Source of the DNA: a virus
Virus record (IMG/VR): IMGVR_UViG_3300025872_000299
Coordinates: 1-24,106 of that record
Reading direction: 5' to 3' (one strand)
Length of the DNA stretch: 24,106 nt
Of the stretch, positions 8,553 through 14,934 are shown in pieces. The notes under the pieces were generated by a model. That model searched no databases. It saw only the letters and a program-made list of their open reading frames with translations, and was not told the DNA's origin. The position numbers and the translations under genes are program-made. Positions within the stretch are counted from its first letter, which is position 1. Every line of letters starts with the position of its first letter.

Positions 8553-8885
8553 TTAGCGCATCTCCTTTGCCAGCCCCTTTTCGATCAACGCTCCGCTGAG
8601 ACTCTCCCGCCCGCGCACCACGCCACCCAACAAGCGCCCGAAGCTGTCCCGTTTGCAGGCGGTCAGTTCAGACGGTCCCTCCTTGAGCCAGACCGTCGTA
8701 AATTCAGAGGCCGCGTCATACCCCGCCTGTCCCTTCTCAGGCGTGTCCACCCCCAACAATCGCACCCGCTCCTCGCCGGTAATCCCGACATGGAACAGGA
8801 CGAAGGTATCGCCGTCGATCACCCGCTTGACGTGTTCAGGATGCAGGATGAACGAGAGACACAAGAGCACCAGCGCGTGCCTCAT
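8553..8885 (-). CDS. exported staphylococcal nuclease (thermonuclease) homolog, 110 aa
   Basis: A calcium-dependent DNA/RNA endonuclease of the SNase family (OB-fold) is indicated by VIDGDT at residues 22-27 (Asp24 and Asp26 correspond to Asp19/Asp21 of S. aureus nuclease). RLLGVDTPE at 42-50 supplies the equivalents of Arg35, Asp40, Thr41 and Glu43, and FGR at 82-84 supplies Arg87. The whole catalytic set is therefore present. Residues 1-15 (MRHALVLLCLSFILH) form a hydrophobic leader, so export to the periplasm is likely. The protein ends soon after the last OB-fold helix and lacks most of the usual C-terminal extension (mature S. aureus enzyme 149 aa). The start at 8885 is chosen because it gives an ATGA overlap with the lipoprotein gene and begins at the leader; the frame is open further upstream without meaningful similarity. 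It may degrade host or rival DNA at the envelope. Confidence 0.85.
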   Translation of the reverse strand: MRHALVLLCLSFILHPEHVKRVIDGDTFVLFHVGITGEERVRLLGVDTPEKGQAGYDAASEFTTVWLKEGPSELTACKRDSFGRLLGGVVRGRESLSGALIEKGLAKEMR

Positions 8886-9319
8886 TTGTGATGAATCCCC
8901 CCGTTGATGATCGTAGAGGCGGGACCGCCACCCGCCGAGGATGCCGCTGACACATTCGGCGTCGCGCTCACCCCGTTCACGGTCGTCTGGCTGGCCGGCA
9001 TCAGCGCCCCCATCCCGATCAATCCACCGAACTGCAAGAGCCCCGAAGCCACCTGCCCGCCCTGGCCCTGTGACGACATCGGTACCCAGCCCGTCATGGC
9101 GTGGCAATCGGTATAGACCGTTTCAGGGAAGAGGGGTTGCAACCCGTCCTCGGTTTTGACATGCCCTTCGCAATCCTCGACCATGACAAAACCGGCGTTG
9201 GTCCCGAACGGGGACCTGACCTCGACCACGCGAGGCACCGCCACCCGGCCATTGCCCCATTCATGCACCGTCGTACAGCCCGCCAGTACCAGCATCCCCA
9301 GCACAACCAACATCCTCAT
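8882..9319 (-). CDS. phage lipoprotein, 145 aa
   Basis: Residues 1-15 (MRMLVVLGMLVLAGC) are a signal peptide with a clear lipobox, LAGC. Cys15 should be lipidated and the mature protein anchored in the inner or outer membrane. The mature part has a short beta-rich region with two Cys (residues 50 and 72, possibly a disulfide). It ends in a low-complexity Gly/Ser/Ala/Pro tail with hydrophobic Gly-rich turns (GLLQFGGLIGMGALMP). No known spanin, Cor-like or superinfection-exclusion family is recognised, though either role would fit a lipoprotein in a phage lysis block. It is coupled by ATGA overlaps to the nuclease gene downstream and to the small basic protein upstream, so the nuclease and lipoprotein are probably made together. 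Confidence 0.72.
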   Translation of the reverse strand: MRMLVVLGMLVLAGCTTVHEWGNGRVAVPRVVEVRSPFGTNAGFVMVEDCEGHVKTEDGLQPLFPETVYTDCHAMTGWVPMSSQGQGGQVASGLLQFGGLIGMGALMPASQTTVNGVSATPNVSAASSAGGGPASTIINGGIHHK

Positions 9320-9522
9320 CGATACTCCTTGGTTAGCGTGAGCAATTCCCTCGTATGCCGTTCCTCTACTGCAATCAGCCGGTTGAGATCGTCCGTCATG
9401 GCTCCATCAGGCAGATAGGGACGCACCCGGTCCAGCGCCACAATCCGTGATCGTCCCCCACTCACCACGCGAGCGCGGCGACGATCCGGTAACACCTGAA
9501 CGGCGGCAATCTGCACCCGCAT
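9316..9522 (-). CDS. small basic protein of unknown function, 68 aa
   Basis: No family is recognised. The first half is Arg/Val-rich and looks like a small beta unit (VLPDRRRARVVSGGRSRIV). The second half looks like an amphipathic helix (LNRLIAVEERHTRELLTL). There is no signal peptide or membrane segment. The ATG at 9522 is chosen because it gives a TGATG overlap with the stop of the outer-spanin-like gene; the frame is open to 9576, but that would add residues without a better start. Its stop forms ATGA with the lipoprotein gene. This coupling on both sides supports it as a real gene despite its size. Confidence 0.55.
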   Translation of the reverse strand: MRVQIAAVQVLPDRRRARVVSGGRSRIVALDRVRPYLPDGAMTDDLNRLIAVEERHTRELLTLTKEYR

Positions 9523-9728
9523 CAGTCGGCGTCCTTGTAGCAAGCCTTCAAATCCTTCAGCATGTGCTTCATCCATTCCTTGTTGATCCGGTAGGAGTCC
9601 CGATCAATCGTGCCGTCCTGGTTGTACGCGGGCTTCAGATCCCGCAGGTACGGGCTCGTTTCCCCGCATCCCGTCAATAGCAGACATGCCGCGCTCAAGC
9701 TCATCACGATCACGCTTGGAAATCGCAT
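9522..9728 (-). CDS. outer-spanin-like (Rz1-type) lipoprotein, 68 aa
   Basis: Residues 1-21 (MRFPSVIVMSLSAACLLLTG followed by Cys21) form a signal peptide with lipobox LLTGC. The predicted mature lipoprotein is about 48 residues, the size class of outer-membrane spanins that complete host lysis by joining an inner-membrane partner. The gene starts inside the adjacent 76-residue membrane protein gene in another frame, overlapping it by about 125 bp and running past its end. That overlapping arrangement is characteristic of Rz/Rz1 pairs. The mature part is less proline-rich than classic Rz1 and has a second Cys near the C-terminus. The frame is open upstream to 9779, but the ATG at 9728 begins exactly at the signal peptide. 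The call is by topology and gene arrangement, not sequence identity. Confidence 0.65.
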   Translation of the reverse strand: MRFPSVIVMSLSAACLLLTGCGETSPYLRDLKPAYNQDGTIDRDSYRINKEWMKHMLKDLKACYKDAD

Positions 9729-9834
9729 TGTCGGCCTTCCGTTCTTTCTCCGCTTTCGCGGAATAGAGCTTGATTGCAAAGAGGACCAAGGCTGAGACTG
9801 CCGCCGCCACTGGTCCCCAGACTTCCGGTCCCAT
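9604..9834 (-). CDS. inner-spanin-like (Rz-type) membrane protein, 76 aa
   Basis: Residues 5-24 form one transmembrane segment (VWGPVAAAVSALVLFAIKLY). A charged helical stretch follows (residues 26-52, KAEKERKADNAISKRDRDEL), ending in a Gly/Pro-rich tail. An N-in, C-out topology with a short periplasmic helix is that expected of an inner-membrane spanin. It is shorter than usual for Rz proteins (often 100-150 aa). Its 3' part overlaps the lipoprotein gene in another frame, the hallmark of overlapping spanin genes. Its start overlaps the holin-like gene's stop (TGATG), placing it next in a holin-spanin order. Alternative: a small antiholin or unrelated membrane protein. Confidence 0.6.
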   Translation of the reverse strand: MGPEVWGPVAAAVSALVLFAIKLYSAKAEKERKADNAISKRDRDELERGMSAIDGMRGNEPVPAGSEARVQPGRHD

Positions 9835-10211
9835 CAGTTCGCCGGCCCTTCGGTGAGCAGCTTGGCCGGGGGAGTCGCCGCGTAGACTTGTGCCGAGGCC
9901 CCGCCCACCATGCCGGTCACGGCCATTTCAGGCGAGCCGGTCAAGCCAGCGCCCACCGCGCCGATAATGCCGGAAAGGACCACCTGCAATTCACGCGGCA
10001 CATAGGCCATCGTGTACTTATTAACCTGCTTAGTGATCGCGGCCACCGCCACCGGCCCGACCGCCATCCAGAGCGCCGGAACGAGGCTCTTAATCGCCAT
10101 GTCCAACAACGGTTTCCAGGCCGGGTCAGACGCCGCCGCTACCTCTTGCGCGTAGGCCAGTCCTGCATATAAGACCGCTCCGACTGCCATCATCCATGCC
10201 TTCAGTGTCAT
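9834..10211 (-). CDS. holin-like membrane protein, 125 aa
   Basis: Three hydrophobic segments are visible: residues 3-22 (possibly a cleavable signal ending AYA-QE), 43-62 (LVPALWMAVGPVAVAAIT) and 77-110 (a Gly/Ala-rich pair, GIIGAVGAGLTG then MVGGASAQVY). Small size, several membrane spans and location directly ahead of a spanin-like pair suggest a holin, the protein that permeabilises the inner membrane at lysis time. No holin family was recognised by sequence. The ATG at 10211 is preceded by AAAGGGGGCATC, a strong ribosome binding site; the frame is open to 10235 without a better site. An alternative is a phage pilin-like or TrbC/VirB2-like protein, since the signal peptide followed by two hydrophobic segments and the length would also fit that fold. 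Confidence 0.5.
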   Translation of the reverse strand: MTLKAWMMAVGAVLYAGLAYAQEVAAASDPAWKPLLDMAIKSLVPALWMAVGPVAVAAITKQVNKYTMAYVPRELQVVLSGIIGAVGAGLTGSPEMAVTGMVGGASAQVYAATPPAKLLTEGPAN

Positions 10212-10225
10212 GATGCCCCCTTTGG

Positions 10226-10348
10226 TTAAAACCAAAACCGAAACCCCACCGCACCGCCTTTGACATCGGCCTTTGGGTCGCGCTCAATCTTGAGTGGCCG
10301 CACATGCGCCTTCAGCCATTGCCACAATGCTTTCATTCGTTGTGTCAT
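10226..10348 (-). CDS. microprotein of 40 aa, unknown function
   Basis: A 40-codon frame fills most of the gap between the holin-like gene and the membrane coiled-coil gene. It begins MTQRMKALWQWLKAHVRP and ends GAVGFRFWF. It has GGAAG at a good distance before the ATG, which follows the upstream stop after 3 nt, and its stop lies 14 nt before the next start. The product is basic, with an amphipathic Trp-containing N-terminal helix and an aromatic C-terminus, so it may bind membranes. No homolog is recognised. Support is the tight spacing and ribosome binding site only. Confidence 0.45.
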   Translation of the reverse strand: MTQRMKALWQWLKAHVRPLKIERDPKADVKGGAVGFRFWF

Positions 10349-10351
10349 CAG

Positions 10352-10624
10352 TTACTTCCACCCGTTCCGGTAGGTCTGTCGTTCGATGGCCCGTAGACGC
10401 TGTTCCTGGTCCTCCGTTCGGCGCTCCAACTCGGCAGTACGCGGGGCAAGCGTGGCCCGCTCGTTGAGGATAGCCCGGATGTCGGCCAGGTCCTTTTCCA
10501 TGCCTGCTGACCAAATCCCAACAACCACCCCGCACAGAACAAGGATAAGGCTACAAGCACCAATGAAGGGCCGTGAGAATAGCGCGTTGATTTCCTGTGT
10601 TTGCTCACTGTCCTTGTTGACCAT
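10352..10624 (-). CDS. single-pass membrane protein with coiled coil, 90 aa
   Basis: Residues about 19-38 are a transmembrane segment (PFIGACSLILVLCGVVVGIW). Residues 43-86 form a charged heptad-like helix (EKDLADIRAILNER, then ELERRTEDQEQRLRAIERQ). The N-terminus is short and polar. This topology fits an inner spanin, an antiholin or a holin-associated protein, and the lysis module around it supports a role in lysis. It cannot be decided which, because a more typical overlapping spanin pair lies 0.5 kb downstream. The ATG at 10624 has GGGAGAC about 6 nt upstream. Confidence 0.6.
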   Translation of the reverse strand: MVNKDSEQTQEINALFSRPFIGACSLILVLCGVVVGIWSAGMEKDLADIRAILNERATLAPRTAELERRTEDQEQRLRAIERQTYRNGWK

Positions 10625-10648
10625 GCCGTGTCTCCCATTGCCTCCCCC

Positions 10649-10747
10649 TCACCGCTTCGCCCGTTTCGGACAGTGGTAACTGACATGCCCATGCGCCTCA
10701 TCATGCTTCAGCGCCTTCCCGCAATAGGGGCATTGATAGGTTTTCAT
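10649..10747 (-). CDS. zinc-ribbon microprotein, 32 aa
   Basis: A 32-codon frame encodes MKTYQCPYCGKALKHDEAHG followed by a tail with His25 and Cys26. The CPYCG knuckle (Cys6, Cys9) plus a later His/Cys (His21 or His25, Cys26) makes a minimal zinc-finger of the short phage/bacterial zinc-ribbon type. The ATG overlaps the stop of the DUF5675 gene in the ATGA form, which strongly suggests coupled translation and supports reality despite the length. Function unknown; a nucleic-acid or protein binding role is only a guess. Confidence 0.6.
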   Translation of the reverse strand: MKTYQCPYCGKALKHDEAHGHVSYHCPKRAKR

Positions 10748-11169
10748 GCCATCACCTGCACAATCGTCACCGGAGGCGGATCAAGCACATTCAACTCAAA
10801 GGCGTTGACCCCATCCAGGCAATTCAGGAATTCCATGAACCCGCGCTGGCTGCTTGCGAGCATCGGCTTTTCCCAGGTTCCGCTAAACTCCTCACCCACA
10901 AGAATGCAGCCGTGGGTATCCTCTGTAGTGTTGCCGCTATGAAACAGCACATGCGTCCGATCAGGCACATGCTTGACTTCAAACGTCCAGCCGAACTTGG
11001 GAGAACGGACACGCTCGCACCGATACCGGCCAGGGGGGATACACGAAATATTCTGCTGGTTGTCGGCCCACGGTCGCTCCAACGTCAGCACAAACGGGAC
11101 CGCCCCGAAGCGAAGCACCCCGAAGGTTCCGCGTCCCGATTGCCCGACTCGGACAAGATCAAGAATCAT
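10744..11169 (-). CDS. DUF5675 family protein, possible lysis enzyme, 141 aa
   Basis: The pattern is that of DUF5675: TLERPWADNQQNISCIPPG (residues 29-47), then YRCERVRSPKFG, then VLFHSGNTTEDTHGCILVG (residues 74-92). The conserved His77 and the His-Gly-Cys at 86-88 resemble, in spacing and style, the His...GC catalytic core of YkuD-type L,D-transpeptidases, though the fold is not proven here. Family members occur often in phage lysis or tail regions. Since no classical lysozyme, amidase or transglycosylase is visible in this window and the gene begins the lysis block, it is a candidate for the cell-wall enzyme. That function is inference. It lies 3 bp after the repeat-protein gene and is coupled to the zinc-ribbon microgene by ATGA. 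Confidence 0.72.
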   Translation of the reverse strand: MILDLVRVGQSGRGTFGVLRFGAVPFVLTLERPWADNQQNISCIPPGRYRCERVRSPKFGWTFEVKHVPDRTHVLFHSGNTTEDTHGCILVGEEFSGTWEKPMLASSQRGFMEFLNCLDGVNAFELNVLDPPPVTIVQVMA

Positions 11170-11172
11170 TCC

Positions 11173-13650
11173 TTATCCCCTCCTCCGATGACGGAGCCAT
11201 CCGCCATATCCCGTTGTGCCTGAATCGATGCGGCGTCCCGTCAAGAGCAACGCCCCCGCTGTCGGCTGAATCGTCTGGTGATCGGTTGCGGAGAGCGACG
11301 AGGTTCCGCCAGTGAAGGCCACCATGCCCACGGTTGGGATGATCCCCACATCTACCAGTGAAGTCGCGCCCGTCAGATTCAGCGCCCCCACTGCCGGGGT
11401 AACTTCAACACTGCCGCCTTCCTGAAGGGTTGGGCTCTCGCCCGTCACCGCAAGACCGCCCGCGCTGGGGATCACAGCAAAGTCAATCGTTGACCATTGC
11501 TCTGTGAGGGTCAGACTGCCCGATTCAGGAACAATCGTTGGCCCATATTGGTTGATGGTCGGTTGCCAGCCGCCGCCAGAAATGGCGGTGGTGACTTCAT
11601 CGCTATAGCCCGACTCGTTCGCGCTGGTGTCGTAGGAAGTAATGGCGAAATAGTTGTTGCCGTAGGGCAATCCGTTCCAGACGTAGGTGGTGACGTTCCC
11701 CACATCCACGGATTCGGTATAGGTCGCTGGACTGGTGCCGTGATAAACCTTGTACCCGGCCAGGTCTGGTTCGGTATTCGCCGCCCAAGAGATTTCCGCC
11801 CACTGCATGATCTTGAGCACCGCCACCGCTGGACGAACCACCGTGCCCTGGATCGGCGTATTGCCTGAGAGCGTCAGGCTGCCCGCTGAGGGGGTGATCG
11901 ACGGCGATGAGGTATTGACCAGGCTAGGGGTGCCGCCCGTCAGCGTGAGACTGCCCACCGTGGGGGTGGTTTCTGGCGAACCTACATCGACGCCAAAGCG
12001 CAAGATGCCGACGTTGGGGGTGATGGAAATGGCGCTGCCACCGACGGTCACTGTCGGGGTGTCACCCGTCAGGAGTAACGCCCCCGCGACAGGCGAAGCT
12101 GTCAGCCCTTGCGTGGCGCTATAACCTGTGAAGGCCAGCGCCCCGACAACCGGAGTCAAGCGTGAATCTGTGATGGTAGTTGCCGTGTTACCTGTGAAGG
12201 CAAGGCTACCAGCCGCAGGCGTGAGTTGCGTATCAACAATCAGGTTGCTGGTTGCGCCGGTGATAGCAAGTGCCCCAACAGCAGGGGTCGCGGTCCAGGC
12301 TTGCGGAGAACTGCCACCGGTCAGGGTGAGACCGCCAGCCGTGGGTGTGATATTGGAATTGCTTGACCCGCTTTCCTGGACCGTCGGCGCATCGCCGGTA
12401 AAGGCCAACGCCCCAGCCGTGGGAATCAGCCCAGCATCGAGGGCGGACGAATTTCCGCTGAGGGTCAGGCTCCCCACGCTCGGCGTGGTGCGCTGATCGG
12501 TCAAGAGCGTCGAAGATTGCCCTGTTAGCGCGAGACTACCCGCAGCAGGCGTGAGGAAGAAATCAGTGCGAAGCGTTGATACCTGTCCAGTCAAGGCGAG
12601 ACTGCCGACGGATGGCGTCAGTCGTGCATCGGTCAGGAGCGTGGCTGTATCGCCCGTTAGCGCCAGCGCCCCAACCACAGGCGTCAGCCGAGTATCTTCT
12701 ACGAGACTGCCCGCCGATCCGGTCAGCGCGAGGCTCCCAACGGATGGCGTCACCAGCACAGGGTTGATAATCTGAGGAGCCTCCCCTGTAAAGGTCATGC
12801 TCCCGGCAGAGGGGGTGATGGTCGTATTGGGATCAGCCGCGATGCCGAAATAGAGCGCCCCCGCTTGTGGCGTAATCGGGGTAACAGTCCCCGCAAAGAC
12901 CGTGGCCGCAAGTCCGACTGCGGCTAAGGCCCCCGCCGCCGTGGTGATGAAGCTGCCGATGGAGGCCAGCGAGGTATTGCCGGTGGCCGCCACTGCTCCC
13001 GCTGTGGGAGTAATGTATGTGTTAAAAACGAAATTGTTGGAGAATTCCAGCCAGGGCCGGTAGGTGGTGCCGGTCTGCGTATCGTCTTCCGGCAAGTCGC
13101 CAGACGAGGCGCTACAGCCCCATCGTATGCTGCCGTTGTGCCCGACGGTCCCTCCCGTCCCGCTGGTGATGTTTCCGCCAAGTCCGACTTCAACCACCAG
13201 CCGGTCCCCAGCGGTACAGGCATAACTACTCAGGGCCGTGGAGGGAAAGTTGCGGTTGGCGAGGGTCGTCCCAAGTTCATTCGTCGTGTCGCGGGTGATC
13301 GAGAGCAGCGTGGCGCGGGTGGTAGATCCGTCGTTGCTACAGACCGTAATCTTGAGCGTTAGGAACAGGTTGCAGTTGTTGAGTTCTTCTAAACATTGGA
13401 ACTGCGCCTTGACGTTGCCGCTCAACGTCTGTGCGGCCAACGGATCGCTGACATATTGCCGGTGGAGGGAGTCGTTATCGACGAGGTGATCCGCCGCATC
13501 CGGCGCATAGGCCGTCGTGGTGAGCGTGGACGAATCCGCCGTCAGCAACAGCTTGCGGGTGACGCCGTTGTTGTGTTCCCATTCGGCTCCTGCCGAGGGG
13601 GGAGTGACCGGCGCGGCTTCAGTTAAAGGGAAATAAACCCTTGTCGCCAT
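11173..13650 (-). CDS. repeat-rich adhesin or tail-fibre-like protein with embedded FN3 domain, 825 aa
   Basis: Residues 1-211 form a beta-rich head with phrases such as LLSITRDTTNELGTTLANRN and GDRLVVEVGLGGN. Residues 213-610 hold about 18-19 degenerate repeats of roughly 18-26 residues built on T-P-x-x-G-x-L-x-L-T-G. Residues 612-692 are a fibronectin type III domain (EISWAANTEPDLAGYKVYHG ... SANESGYSDEV). Residues 706-805 hold about five more repeats, and a basic tail ends in RHRRRG. There is no signal peptide. The layout (head, beta repeat shaft, Ig-like module) suggests an elongated surface adhesin, fibre or decoration protein. Its ATG follows the upstream stop directly (TAAATG). I do not recognise the repeat as a named family. 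Confidence 0.65.
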   Translation of the reverse strand: MATRVYFPLTEAAPVTPPSAGAEWEHNNGVTRKLLLTADSSTLTTTAYAPDAADHLVDNDSLHRQYVSDPLAAQTLSGNVKAQFQCLEELNNCNLFLTLKITVCSNDGSTTRATLLSITRDTTNELGTTLANRNFPSTALSSYACTAGDRLVVEVGLGGNITSGTGGTVGHNGSIRWGCSASSGDLPEDDTQTGTTYRPWLEFSNNFVFNTYITPTAGAVAATGNTSLASIGSFITTAAGALAAVGLAATVFAGTVTPITPQAGALYFGIAADPNTTITPSAGSMTFTGEAPQIINPVLVTPSVGSLALTGSAGSLVEDTRLTPVVGALALTGDTATLLTDARLTPSVGSLALTGQVSTLRTDFFLTPAAGSLALTGQSSTLLTDQRTTPSVGSLTLSGNSSALDAGLIPTAGALAFTGDAPTVQESGSSNSNITPTAGGLTLTGGSSPQAWTATPAVGALAITGATSNLIVDTQLTPAAGSLAFTGNTATTITDSRLTPVVGALAFTGYSATQGLTASPVAGALLLTGDTPTVTVGGSAISITPNVGILRFGVDVGSPETTPTVGSLTLTGGTPSLVNTSSPSITPSAGSLTLSGNTPIQGTVVRPAVAVLKIMQWAEISWAANTEPDLAGYKVYHGTSPATYTESVDVGNVTTYVWNGLPYGNNYFAITSYDTSANESGYSDEVTTAISGGGWQPTINQYGPTIVPESGSLTLTEQWSTIDFAVIPSAGGLAVTGESPTLQEGGSVEVTPAVGALNLTGATSLVDVGIIPTVGMVAFTGGTSSLSATDHQTIQPTAGALLLTGRRIDSGTTGYGGWLRHRRRG
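11236..11535 (-). repeat. second block of TPxxGxLxLTG-type protein repeats (about 5 units)
   Basis: Codes residues 706-805 of the 825-residue protein. Units include IVPESGSLTLTEQWS, VIPSAGGLAVTGESP, VTPAVGALNLTGATS, IIPTVGMVAFTGGTS and IQPTAGALLLTGRR. The units are diverged at the DNA level, so this is an old protein-level repeat and not a recent tandem duplication. Confidence 0.8.
11821..13014 (-). repeat. main block of TPxxGxLxLTG-type protein repeats (about 18 units)
   Basis: Codes residues 213-610 of the 825-residue protein. The most regular part is units 5-9 (residues 300-405), with near-constant 22-residue spacing: VTPSVGSLALTG, LTPVVGALALTG, LTPSVGSLALTG, LTPAAGSLALTG, TTPSVGSLTLSG. 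Linkers between units vary from 6 to 14 residues. Units repeat with period about 66 bp in DNA, but with many substitutions. Confidence 0.85.
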
Positions 13651-14934
13651 TTAGCCCAGCCTCACCATCGTCAAAGGGAGGAGTCCGTAATCCATGCGCC
13701 CCGCCTGTCCCGTCAACGCGCTGGTGCCAGCCGTGGGGGTAATCGTGCCGGTCGCAGCCAGTTCCATCGTCACCGCTACCAGCGTTCGCTGCTGAGCGGA
13801 CGGGCTGCTGGTCGTGCTACTCACCGCGCCGTCGAGGTCAATCGTATGCGACGAGGTATTCAGGCTGGTCATCGTCGAGAGCGCAGTGACCACTTCGTCG
13901 CCTGCGCTGTTGGTGATATGGCCTGCGTTGAACACATAGGCCGCCGTGGTCTGGCCTGCGGGCTGGTCGCTACCGTCCACCTGCACACGGAACTGATTGG
14001 TGTAGGTTGCCACAGCCTTATCGAAGCCGTGGAAGGCGAGAATCCACACATCGCCCGTCACGGTCGGGGTAATGTTGCCGGTCTGGAGCTGATCGGGCGT
14101 AGCAATGGCGGTTGCTGTATAGGTGAAGTCCGCTGCGGTATAGGCCGACATATACGCCGCGAACTTGCTCATGTTCATCGCAAAAATATTGCTGTATGTC
14201 CGCGTGCTGATCGCCCCAGACGTACACATACTTTGCTGCTTAATCGTCGTGCTGGACGCAGGGAGGTTGTAGATGTGCGGGAGAAATTCCGCATCGATCG
14301 ACCCAGATCCACTCATCGCGAGAATCATGTTTGGCACTACCTCGCTGCCAGCATTGAGATTGAGGCGAGATTGCTGGGCGGCAGCCGTTGACGTGCGTGT
14401 GTGCGCGGATTGCGCGATCACGAGCCAGTCTTGCGAGGCGGTTCCAGGGGTAAACGTGATCGTGCCGCCGTCGTACCATGTCGAGCCGGTGGTCAATGCC
14501 TGATCCGCCGTGGATTCATTGAAATACCAGTCCGTATTTTGCGTCAGGTAGTCGTCAAGCTGAATCGACAAGAGTGACGCAAAATTGACTGAGGCCGTTC
14601 CGCCAGCGCCAGTCCCACGGCGGAATTGCATATCGAGCCCTTCACCAGAAACTGCCGTCCAGACGGTCATATACTGCCAGGAAACCCGATTGCCCGCGAC
14701 CACAGAAACATAGTTCCCGAGCGATCCCTCAAAGACCGTGCTGCCGTGCAGGAGCTGAATCTCGACCACGTCGGCAGTGGATTGACCAACCTGCGCCGTG
14801 GCGACGATCAAGTATTGCTTCCCAACCGTGAAGTTCCCACTCGCCTGCGCCATGCTCGTCACTGCCGCGAACGTAGAAGTGGAGTTCGTGACGTCCGTGT
14901 TGCGCTCGGTGAATGTATGGGGAATCGCAGCCAT
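13651..14934 (-). CDS. virion surface-type protein of three tandem beta domains, 427 aa
   Basis: Internal comparison shows three similar domains, roughly residues 1-130, 140-265 and 275-393. Each begins with a strand like QYLIVATAQV, DWLVIAQSAH or VWILAFHGFD, and each ends with a strand like SLLSIQLDDY, NIFAMNMSKF or TLVAVTMELA. The pattern suggests jelly-roll or Ig-like domains, as in capsid decoration or tail proteins. The last 35 residues contain one copy of the repeat that fills the next gene (TITPTAGTSALTGQAG), so the two proteins share a module. There is no signal peptide. The start overlaps the stop of the beta-helix gene (TAATG). Function is inferred; no named family is recognised. 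Confidence 0.6.
   Translation of the reverse strand: MAAIPHTFTERNTDVTNSTSTFAAVTSMAQASGNFTVGKQYLIVATAQVGQSTADVVEIQLLHGSTVFEGSLGNYVSVVAGNRVSWQYMTVWTAVSGEGLDMQFRRGTGAGGTASVNFASLLSIQLDDYLTQNTDWYFNESTADQALTTGSTWYDGGTITFTPGTASQDWLVIAQSAHTRTSTAAAQQSRLNLNAGSEVVPNMILAMSGSGSIDAEFLPHIYNLPASSTTIKQQSMCTSGAISTRTYSNIFAMNMSKFAAYMSAYTAADFTYTATAIATPDQLQTGNITPTVTGDVWILAFHGFDKAVATYTNQFRVQVDGSDQPAGQTTAAYVFNAGHITNSAGDEVVTALSTMTSLNTSSHTIDLDGAVSSTTSSPSAQQRTLVAVTMELAATGTITPTAGTSALTGQAGRMDYGLLPLTMVRLG

Noticed and set aside
8886-9107. N-terminal extension of the nuclease gene
   Set aside because: It overlaps the lipoprotein gene out of frame and would bury the hydrophobic leader. The ATGA junction fixes the start at 8885.
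11173-13650. Possible CRISPR-like or DNA tandem repeat array
   Set aside because: The periodicity of about 66 bp is in codons of a diverged protein repeat. The DNA units differ too much and there are no constant repeats with unique spacers.
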